A stretch of DNA of 25,216 bases from the NCBI GenBank assembly GCA_900759435.1, contig CAAEVD010000017.1, positions 1 through 25,216 on the forward strand. Direction: 5' to 3'. This document shows, piece after piece, positions 1 through 11,234 of this stretch. Source of the stretch: an uncultured Collinsella sp. (GTDB taxonomy: Bacteria; Actinomycetota; Coriobacteriia; Coriobacteriales; Coriobacteriaceae). Position numbers and translations under genes: made by a program. The notes below the pieces were generated by a model, which had not been told where the DNA came from, did no database searches, and worked only from the letters and a program-made list of their open reading frames with translations. Each line of letters opens with the position of its first letter. Positions within the stretch are counted from its first letter, which is position 1.

Positions 1-758
1 AGCTCGCCGGCGACCGGTGCGGGCGTGAGGGCGATATTGCCCGCCTGGCACAGGTTGACAACAGCGGGGACGGGAATGGGCATGAGGCCGTGGGCACAGT
101 GGATGGTGCCGTGACCCTCGGAGAGCGACTCGACCACGATGTCCTCGATGCCCAGGTCATCGAGGCAGATGGCGACAGAGCAGATGTCAACGATGGAATC
201 GATGGCGCCCACCTCGTGGAACATGACGGTCTCGGGCGTTTTGCCGTGAGCCTTGGCCTCGGCGGCGGCGAGCGCGGTAAAGATGGCGAGCGCGCGACGC
301 TTGGCGCCATCACTCATCTGCGAGCCATCGATGATGGCGGTGACGTCCGCCAAAGAACGGTGGTGATGGTGGTGGGCGTGATGGTGACCCTCGTGGCCAT
401 GACCGTGGGCCTCATGGTCATGCTCGTGGCAGTGCTCGTGTTTGTGCTCGCCATGATCATGATGGTGGTGCTCATGCTCATGTGTGTGCTCGGCAGCCGC
501 TTCGTTGCCGTAGAGCCAGGCCATGTCGTGGTCGTGGTTCTCGAGCTCCTCTGCCAGCTGAACGTCAAAGTCGCAGGCGTCGATGCCATGCTTGTTTACG
601 CGTGTAACGGCAATCTCAAAGCCGTCGACTGGTAGCGTGGCGAGTTGCTCGCGCAGATGCTCCTCGCTGGCGCCCAGATCGAGTAGAGCCGCGACGGTCA
701 TGTCGCCGCTGATGCCCGAGGTGCCGTCGATGATAAGCGTGTGCTGATGGTTGGACAT
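1..758 (-). CDS. larC: LarC, nickel insertion protein for the nickel-pincer cofactor (N-terminal part, cut by window edge)
   Basis: The 252 visible codons open with a LarC-type N-terminus: HTLIIDGTSGISGDM, then VTRVNKHGIDACDFDV and later FHEVGAIDSIVDICS. LarC is a CTP-dependent nickel-inserting enzyme that completes the nickel-pincer nucleotide cofactor of lactate racemase and related LarA-type enzymes in the cytoplasm. Residues 91-133 form a His-rich insert, about 25 His in 43 residues with interspersed Glu and Asp and one Cys (residue 110), a likely nickel store or chelator. The ATG at 756-758 is preceded by AAGGAGC, which overlaps the TAA of larB, so the two genes are an operon and probably translationally coupled. 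The stop lies beyond position 1, so it cannot be seen whether this larC is one ORF or needs a frameshift, as in Lactobacillus plantarum. The family call is firm; the metal role of the insert is inferred. Confidence 0.93.
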   Translation of the reverse strand, partial: MSNHQHTLIIDGTSGISGDMTVAALLDLGASEEHLREQLATLPVDGFEIAVTRVNKHGIDACDFDVQLAEELENHDHDMAWLYGNEAAAEHTHEHEHHHHDHGEHKHEHCHEHDHEAHGHGHEGHHHAHHHHHRSLADVTAIIDGSQMSDGAKRRALAIFTALAAAEAKAHGKTPETVMFHEVGAIDSIVDICSVAICLDDLGIEDIVVESLSEGHGTIHCAHGLMPIPVPAVVNLCQAGNIALTPAPVAGE

Positions 759-768
759 GAAATGCTCC

Positions 769-1551
769 TTAGCGGGCGCGGGATGTGCCGGCGCTCAGAT
801 GATTGATAAGACTTGCCTGGTAGGCGGCACCAAAGCCGTTGTCGATATTGACGACCGAAACGCCGCTGGCGCAGGAGTTGAGCATGGCGAGCAGTGCGGC
901 CACGCCGCCAAAACTCGCGCCATAGCCCACACTGGTGGGTACGGCGATGACCGGACAGCTCACAAGGCCTCCGATGACGCTCGCCAGGGCGCCTTCCATG
1001 CCGGCGATGGCGATGACCGCCTGCGCCTGGGCAAGTTCCTCAGCATGAGCGAGCAGGCGGTGCAGGCCGGCGACACCTACGTCGTAGAGGCGATCGACCT
1101 CGTTGCCGTAGAACTCGGCCGTCAGCGCCGCCTCTTCGGCGACGGGCAGGTCGCTCGTGCCGGCGCAGGCGACGACGATGCGTCCGCTGCCGGTAGGGGA
1201 GGGCTTGCCACCCACCAGGGCGAGCTGGGCGTCCGGGACATATCCCAGATCGATGTCGTTGCCGAGAAGCTCAGCGGTGCGCGCGGCTTTTTCGGCATCC
1301 AAGCGTGTGACCAGGATGCGCTCCTGGCCTGCATCGAGTAATGCTTTGATGATGGCAGCAATTTGTTCGGCGGTTTTACCGGCACCGTAGACAACCTCGC
1401 CGGCTCCCTGGCGCACTCCGCGCGAAAGATCGAGCTGCGCAAAGCCCAAATCGGCGGTCGGAGCCGTCTGGATGCGCGTAAGGGCGACGGCCGGGGTGAC
1501 TGATCCGCCGGCAACATCGCTCAGCAGCTGCTCAAGATCTCGCTTATCCAT
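769..1551 (-). CDS. larB: LarB, pyridinium-3,5-biscarboxylic acid mononucleotide synthase
   Basis: This 260-residue protein belongs to the LarB/PurE-like family. LarB carboxylates and hydrolyses nicotinic acid adenine dinucleotide to give P2CMN, the first step of nickel-pincer cofactor synthesis. The C-terminal PurE-like part is clear: VVACAGTSDLPVAEEAALTA, then GYGASFGGVAALLAMLNSCA and NIDNGFGAA near the end. I chose the ATG at 1551 (MDKRDLEQLL), preceded by AGGGAAC, over an in-frame ATG at 1584 that adds 11 unconserved residues (total 271). It is the first gene of the larB-larC pair; larE and larA are not in the window. An 11-bp inverted repeat lies 45-78 bases upstream and may be its operator. 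Confidence 0.94.
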   Translation of the reverse strand: MDKRDLEQLLSDVAGGSVTPAVALTRIQTAPTADLGFAQLDLSRGVRQGAGEVVYGAGKTAEQIAAIIKALLDAGQERILVTRLDAEKAARTAELLGNDIDLGYVPDAQLALVGGKPSPTGSGRIVVACAGTSDLPVAEEAALTAEFYGNEVDRLYDVGVAGLHRLLAHAEELAQAQAVIAIAGMEGALASVIGGLVSCPVIAVPTSVGYGASFGGVAALLAMLNSCASGVSVVNIDNGFGAAYQASLINHLSAGTSRAR

Positions 1552-1595
1552 ATATGTTCCCTTCGACGGCGCAAAGTCTAGCACTCAAAGGGTAT

Positions 1596-1629
1596 GTTTC
1601 CGAACACTAAGACAAAATTGTTCGGAAAC
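1596..1629. promoter_or_regulatory. Perfect inverted repeat upstream of larB, candidate operator
   Basis: GTTTCCGAACA at 1596-1606 and TGTTCGGAAAC at 1619-1629 are perfect reverse complements separated by 12 A/T-rich bases. The centre-to-centre distance of the arms is 23 bp, about two helical turns, which suits a dimeric transcription factor. It lies between the larB start (1551) and the serB stop (1666), so larB is the only gene it is well placed to control. It has no T run like an intrinsic terminator and the stem would span an AT-rich loop. It does not match the NikR consensus (GTATGA-N16-TCATAC). The regulator is unknown. Confidence 0.55.
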
Positions 1630-1665
1630 TATAGGACAGGCTGATTCAATTGTTAGACAGATCGG

Positions 1666-2301
1666 CTAGTCGCGCAGGATGATGTCCATGGCGAGCATCA
1701 GGTTGCGCTCGTCGATGGCAAACGGGGCGGCTTCGCGCGTCTTAGGCTTGGCGCAAAACGCGATGCCCGTGCCCGCGGCCTGGATCATGGGGATGTCGTT
1801 TGCCCCGTCGCCAATAGCGACCGTGTGGGCCATATCGACGCCGCACTCAACCGCCCAATCCAGCAGCTGGATGAGCTTGGACTCCTTGGTCACAATGTCG
1901 GCAGCCAACTTACCGGTGAGCTTGCCGTCCACGACTTCCAGACGATTGGCCAGGCAAAAGTCGATACCCGCGGCAGCCGCGATCTTGTCGGCGACCTCGT
2001 GGAAGCCGCCGCTCACCACGCCGACCTTCCAGCCCTTGCTGTGCGCCGAGCGCACAAGCTCCAACGCGCCGGGGGTAAATGTCACGCGCTCAAAGGCGCG
2101 CTCGAACACGCTCTCGTCTAGGCCGGCGAGCAGCCCCACGCGTTCCTCGAGCGCTTGCTTAAAGTCGAGCTCGCCGCGCATGGCGCGTTCGGTGATCCGC
2201 GCAACTTGTTCGCCTACGCCGGCCTCCTCGCCCAACAGGTCGATGACCTCCTGGTTGATGAGTGTGGAGTCGATATCCATAACGATGAGGCGTGCAGTCA
2301 T
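1666..2301 (-). CDS. serB: Phosphoserine phosphatase SerB
   Basis: This 211-residue HAD-family phosphatase carries out the last step of serine synthesis, phosphoserine to serine. Motif I is D9-I-D11-S-T with the nucleophile at D9; the specificity pair E18 and R54 sits in the usual ERAMRGELDF context. Motif II is VVSGGF with S97, the motif III Lys is K142, and motif III is G164-D165-G-A-N-D169. It is the short form, without the N-terminal ACT-like region of E. coli SerB. I chose the ATG at 2301 over an upstream in-frame ATG at 2370, because the extra 23 residues look non-coding and GGAAAGG lies before 2301. It diverges from aspS, and its stop is about 114 bases upstream of the larB start. Confidence 0.95.
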   Translation of the reverse strand: MTARLIVMDIDSTLINQEVIDLLGEEAGVGEQVARITERAMRGELDFKQALEERVGLLAGLDESVFERAFERVTFTPGALELVRSAHSKGWKVGVVSGGFHEVADKIAAAAGIDFCLANRLEVVDGKLTGKLAADIVTKESKLIQLLDWAVECGVDMAHTVAIGDGANDIPMIQAAGTGIAFCAKPKTREAAPFAIDERNLMLAMDIILRD

Positions 2302-2557
2302 GACGGGCCTTTCCGAGTGCAGTTGTGTTGGGGCACATTGTCGCACGGGGCGCGCCTTGGCGACGGCCACGGTGCGGCAATTGTTTCGTCTCCGTCAAGT
2401 CTTTGGGCAGGAGCTACTTTTCCGCGGCACATCGACACAGGTGCGATAAGATAGAACGCCATGTCTGGCTGCGCGGTTTACGCAGGCTGGGCAAATCTGT
2501 ACGACGCCGCCCGGAACGACACGGGGCGGCACAGATCCATAAAGGAGGATCACTGGT
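2302..2557. promoter_or_regulatory. Divergent serB/aspS intergenic region with an aspS leader hairpin
   Basis: A TAAGAT -10-like hexamer lies at 2447-2452 on the plus strand, but no good -35 box is visible at 16-18 bases. The likely 5' leader of aspS contains a hairpin at 2495-2536: ATCTGT pairs with ACAGAT at the base, then GCCGCCC (2506-2512) pairs with GGGCGGC (2524-2530), with a one-sided 5-base bulge (2501-2505). The Shine-Dalgarno AAAGGAGG (2541-2548) follows directly. There is no T-box signature (no TGGNACCGCG-like sequence). The serB promoter was not identified. Confidence 0.45.
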
Positions 2558-4345
2558 ATGAGCCAGACCCGTCCCATCGACGAGCATTCCATGCACACCC
2601 GTACCTGCGGCGAGCTTCGCCGCGAGAACGTGGGCGAAGAGGTCACCCTCACCGGTTGGGTGAGCCGTCGCCGCGATCACGGCGGCCTTATTTTCTGCGA
2701 CCTTCGCGACCGCGAGGGCATCACGCAGCTCACCTTCGACCCCGAGCACTCCGACGGCGACGCCTTTAAGATTGCCGAGACCATGCGTCCCGAGTGGCCT
2801 ATCAAGATCCACGGCGTCGTGCGCTCCCGTGGCGAGGAGACCACCAACGCCAAGCTCGCGACCGGCGAGATCGAGGTCCTGACCGACCACGCCGAGGTGC
2901 TCAACACGTCCGTCACCCCGCCGTTCCAGATCGAGGACGGCATCGAGACCAGCGAGGACACCCGCCTGCGCTATCGCTATCTGGACCTCCGTCGTCCCGA
3001 GATGATGGCCAACCTCAAGCTGCGCTCCGACTTTACCTTTGCCATTCGCGAGGCGCTGCACAACCGTGAGTTCATGGAGGTCGAGACGCCCTCCCTGTTC
3101 AAGTCCACGCCCGAGGGCGCCCGCGACTTTATCGTCCCCAGCCGCATCCAGCCGGGCAACTTCTACGCTCTGCCGCAGTCCCCGCAGCTTCTGAAGCAGC
3201 TGCTTATGGTCGGTGGCGTCGAGCGCTACTACCAGGTTGCCAAGTGCTTCCGCGACGAGGACCTGCGCGCCGACCGTCAGCCCGAGTTCACCCAGGTCGA
3301 TATCGAGATGTCCTTCGTGGACCAGAACGATGTCATGAGCGCGCTCGAAGAGGTTCTTGCCGATGCCTTCGGTCGCATGGGTGTCGAGATGCCCACGCCG
3401 CTGCGTCGCATGAACTACTGGGATGCCATGGACACCTATGGCTCCGACAAGCCCGATACTCGCTACGGCATGCACCTGGTCGATCTGACCGACATCTTTG
3501 CCAACTCCAAGTTCAAGGTCTTTGCGACCGCCGCGAACGAGGAGGGCTCCGTCGTCAAGGCCATCAACGCCAAGGGCGCCGGTGCCTGGGCACGTGCCAA
3601 GATCGATAAGCTCGCCGGCGTGGCCTCCACGTTTGGCGCCAAGGGCCTGGCCTGGATCGCCTTCCGCGAGGACGGCTCCATCAACAGCCCCATCGTCAAG
3701 TTCTTCTCGGACGAGGAGATGGCCGCTCTGCGCGAGCGCATGGACGTCGAGCCCGGCGACCTTGTGATGTTCGCTGCTGGCCCGCGCCTGCTCTCCGACG
3801 AGATCCTGGGCGGCATGCGTTCGCACATGGCCAACGCACTCGAGATCAAGCGCGAGGGCCACGACTTCCTGTGGGTCGTCAACTTCCCGCTGTTCCATTG
3901 GGACGAGGATCGCAAGGCCTATGCTGCCGAGCACCAGCCGTTCACCCTGCCGACCGAGACCGACATCGCTAAGATCGAGGCCGATCCGCTGGCAGCCGGT
4001 TCGTGCACCTACGACTTTGTCATGGACGGCTTTGAGGCCGGCGGCGGCGGCATGCGTATCCACAACGCCGAGATGCAGATGTCCATGCTCAAGCTCCTGG
4101 GCTTTACCGAGGAGCGCGCCGAGTCGCAGTTCGGCTTCCTCATGGAGGCCCTCAAGTTTGGTGCGCCCCCGATGGGCGGTTTCGCTCTGGGCCTGGACCG
4201 CGTGTGCATGCTGCTCACCGGTTCCGACTCCATCCGCGACGTCATGGCGTTCCCCAAGACGGCCAGCGGCTCCGACCTCATGTCGGGCGCCCCGAGTGCC
4301 GTTAGCGGCGCCCAGCTCAAGGACGTCAGCCTGCGCCTGATGTAG
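2558..4345 (+). CDS. aspS: Aspartyl-tRNA synthetase
   Basis: This 595-residue class II synthetase has the bacterial AspRS layout. The N-terminal OB-fold anticodon-binding domain (about residues 15-110) contains TGWVSRRRDHGGLIF. The catalytic core has motif 2 in the FRDEDLRADRQPEFTQ stretch, a GAD insertion domain in the middle, and motif 3 GGFALGLDR near the end, followed by MAFPKTASGSDLMSGAPS. It charges tRNA-Asp, and possibly tRNA-Asn, with aspartate. The start is fixed by AAAGGAGG nine bases upstream. His41, at the position where discriminating E. coli AspRS has Leu, is the residue type seen in several non-discriminating enzymes. A strong terminator follows. Confidence 0.97.
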   Translation: MSQTRPIDEHSMHTRTCGELRRENVGEEVTLTGWVSRRRDHGGLIFCDLRDREGITQLTFDPEHSDGDAFKIAETMRPEWPIKIHGVVRSRGEETTNAKLATGEIEVLTDHAEVLNTSVTPPFQIEDGIETSEDTRLRYRYLDLRRPEMMANLKLRSDFTFAIREALHNREFMEVETPSLFKSTPEGARDFIVPSRIQPGNFYALPQSPQLLKQLLMVGGVERYYQVAKCFRDEDLRADRQPEFTQVDIEMSFVDQNDVMSALEEVLADAFGRMGVEMPTPLRRMNYWDAMDTYGSDKPDTRYGMHLVDLTDIFANSKFKVFATAANEEGSVVKAINAKGAGAWARAKIDKLAGVASTFGAKGLAWIAFREDGSINSPIVKFFSDEEMAALRERMDVEPGDLVMFAAGPRLLSDEILGGMRSHMANALEIKREGHDFLWVVNFPLFHWDEDRKAYAAEHQPFTLPTETDIAKIEADPLAAGSCTYDFVMDGFEAGGGGMRIHNAEMQMSMLKLLGFTEERAESQFGFLMEALKFGAPPMGGFALGLDRVCMLLTGSDSIRDVMAFPKTASGSDLMSGAPSAVSGAQLKDVSLRLM

Positions 4346-4368
4346 GCAAGCGGCTACATATTGCTTGC

Positions 4369-4403
4369 AACGAGGGAAGGACGCGTGCCTTCCCTCGTTT
4401 TTT
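4369..4403 (+). terminator. Intrinsic terminator after aspS
   Basis: AACGAGGGAAGG (4369-4380) and CCTTCCCTCGTT (4388-4399) form a perfect 12-bp stem with a 7-base loop, followed by six T at 4398-4403. It is 23 bases after the aspS stop. Confidence 0.93.
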
Positions 4404-4439
4404 ATGCGCCGAGGTTGCGAGGGCATAGGGTGACCGGAC

Positions 4440-4644
4440 GTCGCGGAAACTGCGACCCGGAATATGCGTCCAGAACGGGGCGCGCTTCCCCAAAGGGGGT
4501 CCTCTGGGAAAGCGTGCCCCAGAATTCGGCAAAATAATGGGGCACAGTTTCCGGTTGAGCTGTCTAACGGAAACTGTGCCCCAGAATGAGCGCTCAAAAC
4601 GGGACAGGCTTTCCGCAACAACTGTCTGGCGGAAAGCCTGCCCC
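4440..4644. repeat. Cluster of three related palindromic intergenic repeats plus a fourth partial copy
   Basis: Three adjacent hairpins share a core. Hairpin 1 has arms 4477-4490 and 4506-4520 (GGGGCGCGCTTCCC against GGGAAAGCGTGCCCC, imperfect). Hairpin 2 has arms 4539-4553 and 4568-4582 (GGGGCACAGTTTCCG against its exact complement, 15 bp). Hairpin 3 has arms 4601-4616 and 4629-4644 (GGGACAGGCTTTCCGC, one mismatch). A right-arm relative, CGGAAACTGCGACCCGGAAT, lies at 4444-4463. The right arms share CGGAAA(S)YG-GCCCCAG and the loops of 2 and 3 share CTGTCT, so the copies are homologous. The third copy abuts the stop codon of the minus-strand LacI gene and, read on that strand, ends in CCCGTTTT, so it may act as its terminator. 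No ORF here is credible. Confidence 0.8.
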
Positions 4645-4650
4645 AGTTTC

Positions 4651-5667
4651 TTATAGCGAGTCTCTCTGGATCAGCTGCATGTGCATCACGGAGGTGGTGG
4701 GCTCGGCACCCTTGATCATGTCGAGTGCAATGTTGGCGGCCATGTGGCCTTCTTCGCGCAGGGGCTGGCGGACGGTCGTGAGCGCGGGGACGCAGCGCGC
4801 CGCAATCTCGTGATCGTCGAAGCCGACGACAGAAACGTCCGCAGGAACGGATAGGCCTGCCTCGTTGAGTGCGGTGATGACGCCAGCCGCGATACGGTCC
4901 GATCCGCAGAGCACGCCATCGAAAGCAATCTCGCGCGCGAGGATCTGGTGCATGGCCTGATAGCCGTCGCCGCTGTTCCAGCCGGTATAGATAACGTTTG
5001 CGTCTAGCAGGTCTTCGCCCAAGACGGTGCGGTAGCCGCGCAGGCGGTCGACAACAGCGGGGTTGTCTTGCGGTCCCAACACGGCGACGATATCCTTACG
5101 CCCGCGCTCTTTCATAGCGAGCGCTGCAAAGCGTCCGCCCTCTTCGTCGTCAGAGTAGACCGTCGAGAACACATCGCGATAGGGGTGGCCCTCGAGCTGG
5201 CCGCACAACACGGTGGGTACGCCCAGCTCGCGCAGCACCTCGAGCAGCTCGCTGCCCTTGTAGGGGGAGACGTCGATCACGGCGTCGAACGAGCGGCGCT
5301 CAAAGTGCTCGCGTGCGCGGTTGCGCTCATGCGTAGAAGACGCCTGCAAGATAACGGGCAGATAGGACGACTCCGACAGTTCCTCGGTAATGCCGCTCAA
5401 AAACTCGCTATAGGTGGGGTCGCTGAAGAGTTCGCTCAGGGGCTCGGTCACGAGCACGGCGATGATTTCCGTGCGCCCGACAGCGAGCGCTCGGCCACGA
5501 GCGTTGGGGACAAAATTGACTTCCTTGGCCGCCGCGCGGACGCGCTTTTTGGTTTCCTCGCTAATGCGGGGCGAATCGTTGAGAGCGCGCGATGCCGTGG
5601 AGCGCGACACGCCGGCAGCTGCGGCAACCTCGGCAAGCGTAGGTGCGGTGCGAACTGGTTGGGTCAT
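4651..5667 (-). CDS. LacI-family transcriptional regulator of the adjacent beta-galactosidase operon (EbgR-like position)
   Basis: This 338-residue regulator begins with a LacI-type helix-turn-helix at about residues 10-30 (LAEVAAAAGVSRSTASRALN) and a hinge helix ending in VPNARGRALA. A periplasmic-binding-protein-like sensor domain follows, with NVIYTGWNSGDGYQAMHQIL, FDGVLCGSDRIAAGVITAL and VSVVGFDDHEIA. It is transcribed away from ebgA, and the shared gap holds three copies of one palindrome, so it is probably the local repressor and probably binds them; the inducer is likely a beta-galactoside or transglycosylation product. The start has AGGAGA upstream. A -10-like TATAGT lies on the minus strand at 5729-5734 without a good -35. 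The family is certain; the target is inferred from position. Confidence 0.93.
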   Translation of the reverse strand: MTQPVRTAPTLAEVAAAAGVSRSTASRALNDSPRISEETKKRVRAAAKEVNFVPNARGRALAVGRTEIIAVLVTEPLSELFSDPTYSEFLSGITEELSESSYLPVILQASSTHERNRAREHFERRSFDAVIDVSPYKGSELLEVLRELGVPTVLCGQLEGHPYRDVFSTVYSDDEEGGRFAALAMKERGRKDIVAVLGPQDNPAVVDRLRGYRTVLGEDLLDANVIYTGWNSGDGYQAMHQILAREIAFDGVLCGSDRIAAGVITALNEAGLSVPADVSVVGFDDHEIAARCVPALTTVRQPLREEGHMAANIALDMIKGAEPTTSVMHMQLIQRDSL

Positions 5668-5903
5668 GGCGTCTCCTGGAGAATGCGGTCGATGTTGTCG
5701 CTGATACGGGCTGGTGCGGATACAGCTTACTATAGTGCGCCTGAACAGCGTTCATGATATCCGGTGACCGGTGTCGTTTTGCAACCAAGCCGCAATCGAA
5801 TACGTCTCGTATGGGTGAGATATCAGCGGGCGTGGCGGTTGCCTACGAGCTTAAGAACGATGTCTTGCGCTGTGTTTCGATACTCAGGGTGACATAAGTG
5901 TCG

Positions 5904-5924
5904 CGGTTGTACAACCGGTTGCAC
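5904..5924. promoter_or_regulatory. LacI-type operator 1 of the ebg locus (two overlapping palindromes)
   Basis: ACAACCGGTTGCAC at 5911-5924 contains the palindrome CAACCGGTTG. It overlaps a second perfect palindrome, CGGTTGTACAACCG, at 5904-5917, so this copy has three half-sites. The same 14-mer recurs at 5956 and 5998. Confidence 0.8.
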
Positions 5925-5955
5925 CGTTAACCCGACCAAATCGACCGTTCAGCGG

Positions 5956-5993
5956 ACAACCGGTTGCACAGTTTTTTGTATCGCCCGTAAGAT
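5956..5993 (+). promoter_or_regulatory. ebgA promoter with operator 2 over the -35 box
   Basis: Operator 2, ACAACCGGTTGCAC, spans 5956-5969. Its last six bases TTGCAC (5964-5969) make a -35 box, followed after 18 bases by a -10 box TAAGAT (5988-5993). A repressor on this operator would directly block RNA polymerase. Operator copies start 45 and 42 bases apart, about four helical turns, on the same face of the DNA. Confidence 0.75.
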
Positions 5994-5997
5994 AAGG

Positions 5998-6011
5998 ACA
6001 ACCGGTTGCAC
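5998..6011. promoter_or_regulatory. LacI-type operator 3 at the ebgA transcription start
   Basis: The third exact copy of ACAACCGGTTGCAC begins four bases after the TAAGAT box and therefore covers the predicted +1. The ribosome binding site AAGGAG (6031-6036) and the ATG (6044) follow. Confidence 0.8.
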
Positions 6012-6028
6012 AAGAATCACTACGATGA

Positions 6029-9052
<3,024 letters not shown>

Positions 9053-9055
9053 GCC

Positions 9056-9511
9056 ATGCATGTCTTTAACTCGCGCGCCGATTTCGACGCTCAGATGAAG
9101 TCCGTCAAGAAGTGGATGCGTACCGGCCAGGCGCTCGACGGCGTTTCTGAACTGCAGCACGATGTGGCGTACTCCATCGGCGACTCGCTGGTGTACTGGT
9201 GGGTCTATGCCCGCGAGGCCGCAACCGCCGACCTGGTCGGTCACCGTCGCTACCATGCCGTGCTCGCTCCGCTCGACGGCGACCTGACCGTCGAGGTTGC
9301 CCCCAAGGCAGGCCTCACCTGCACCCGCGCTTACAGCGATATCGATGATCGCGAGCGCTTTGAGGGGGCGGGGGAGACCGTGACGATTCCCGCCGGCGGC
9401 GTTGCCGTCGTCGAAATTGACGAGGCCTACCGTGTCGTGGCCGATGCCGCGGATCCCCGCGTCGTGGTACTGCACGTGACGGTCGAAGGTTATTCCTTCC
9501 CCAACAAGTAG
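9056..9511 (+). CDS. ebgC: EbgC-like beta-galactosidase small subunit (YhcH/YjgK/YiaL family)
   Basis: The 151-residue protein matches the YhcH/YjgK/YiaL (DUF386) cupin-like family: LVGHRRYHAVLAPLDGDLTVEVAP in the middle and VVVLHVTVEGYSFPNK at the end. In E. coli, EbgC associates with EbgA and is needed for full activity. The start lies three bases after the ebgA stop and its AAGGAGG is inside the end of ebgA, so the two are translationally coupled and likely made in a fixed ratio. Some family members are sugar-acid anomerases or biofilm-related proteins, but the context supports the galactosidase subunit. Confidence 0.9.
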   Translation: MHVFNSRADFDAQMKSVKKWMRTGQALDGVSELQHDVAYSIGDSLVYWWVYAREAATADLVGHRRYHAVLAPLDGDLTVEVAPKAGLTCTRAYSDIDDRERFEGAGETVTIPAGGVAVVEIDEAYRVVADAADPRVVVLHVTVEGYSFPNK

Positions 9512-9544
9512 TATTCGTCCGCCTGGACGTTTGCTTCGCGCCGT

Positions 9545-9628
9545 TAAGGGGGATGGCTTTGTTGACTCCCTTTTCCCCATTCCCCTTAGCAGGTGCGCCG
9601 TCCGTGTTTGCACTTGCAGCTCGGACGG
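9545..9628 (+). terminator. Two weak hairpins after ebgC, possible terminator
   Basis: TAAGGGGGATGG (9545-9556) pairs with CCATTCCCCTTA (9577-9588) with one G-U pair and a 20-base loop. A second stem, CCGTCCG (9598-9604) with CGGACGG (9622-9628), follows. Neither is followed by a convincing T run, so termination is uncertain and read-through into the permease is possible. Confidence 0.35.
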
Positions 9629-9652
9629 GTTTAGATGACATTTAATAGATGA

Positions 9653-11128
<1,476 letters not shown>

Positions 11129-11175
11129 CGGCTAGGATTAATCTACGGCTGCGGAATAGATCGATTCCCTTTCCT

Positions 11176-11210
11176 AAGGAGGGGCCTTACGAGGCCCCTC
11201 CTTTTGTGTT
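11176..11210 (+). terminator. Intrinsic terminator after the permease
   Basis: AAGGAGGGGCC (11176-11186) and GGCCCCTCCTT (11193-11203) form a perfect 11-bp stem with a 6-base loop, followed by TTTTGTGTTTT. Confidence 0.93.
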
Positions 11211-11234
11211 TTGGGGCATGGTTTTGGACTCCGT

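Noticed and set aside
90..635. A plus-strand frame with a strongly hydrophobic, membrane-like Val/Met/Leu stretch
   Set aside because: The hydrophobic run is the reverse reading of the His codons (CAC/CAT) in the LarC His-rich insert, so it is an artefact.
1596..1629. Intrinsic terminator of serB or larB
   Set aside because: The 12-base AT-rich loop lies between the arms and no T run follows on either strand; it is also upstream of larB, not after a gene end on the right strand.
2495..2536. T-box riboswitch before aspS
   Set aside because: The conserved T-box antiterminator sequence is absent and the leader is too short.
2414..4621. A 735-codon open frame on the minus strand opposite aspS
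   Set aside because: It is fully antisense to the well-supported aspS, has no recognisable domain, and shows the Gly/Ala/Val/His/Leu/Asp-rich composition expected from reading high-GC codons backwards.
4440..4644. CRISPR array
   Set aside because: The repeats are palindromic and diverged, with no constant repeat length or unique spacers, and no cas genes are near.
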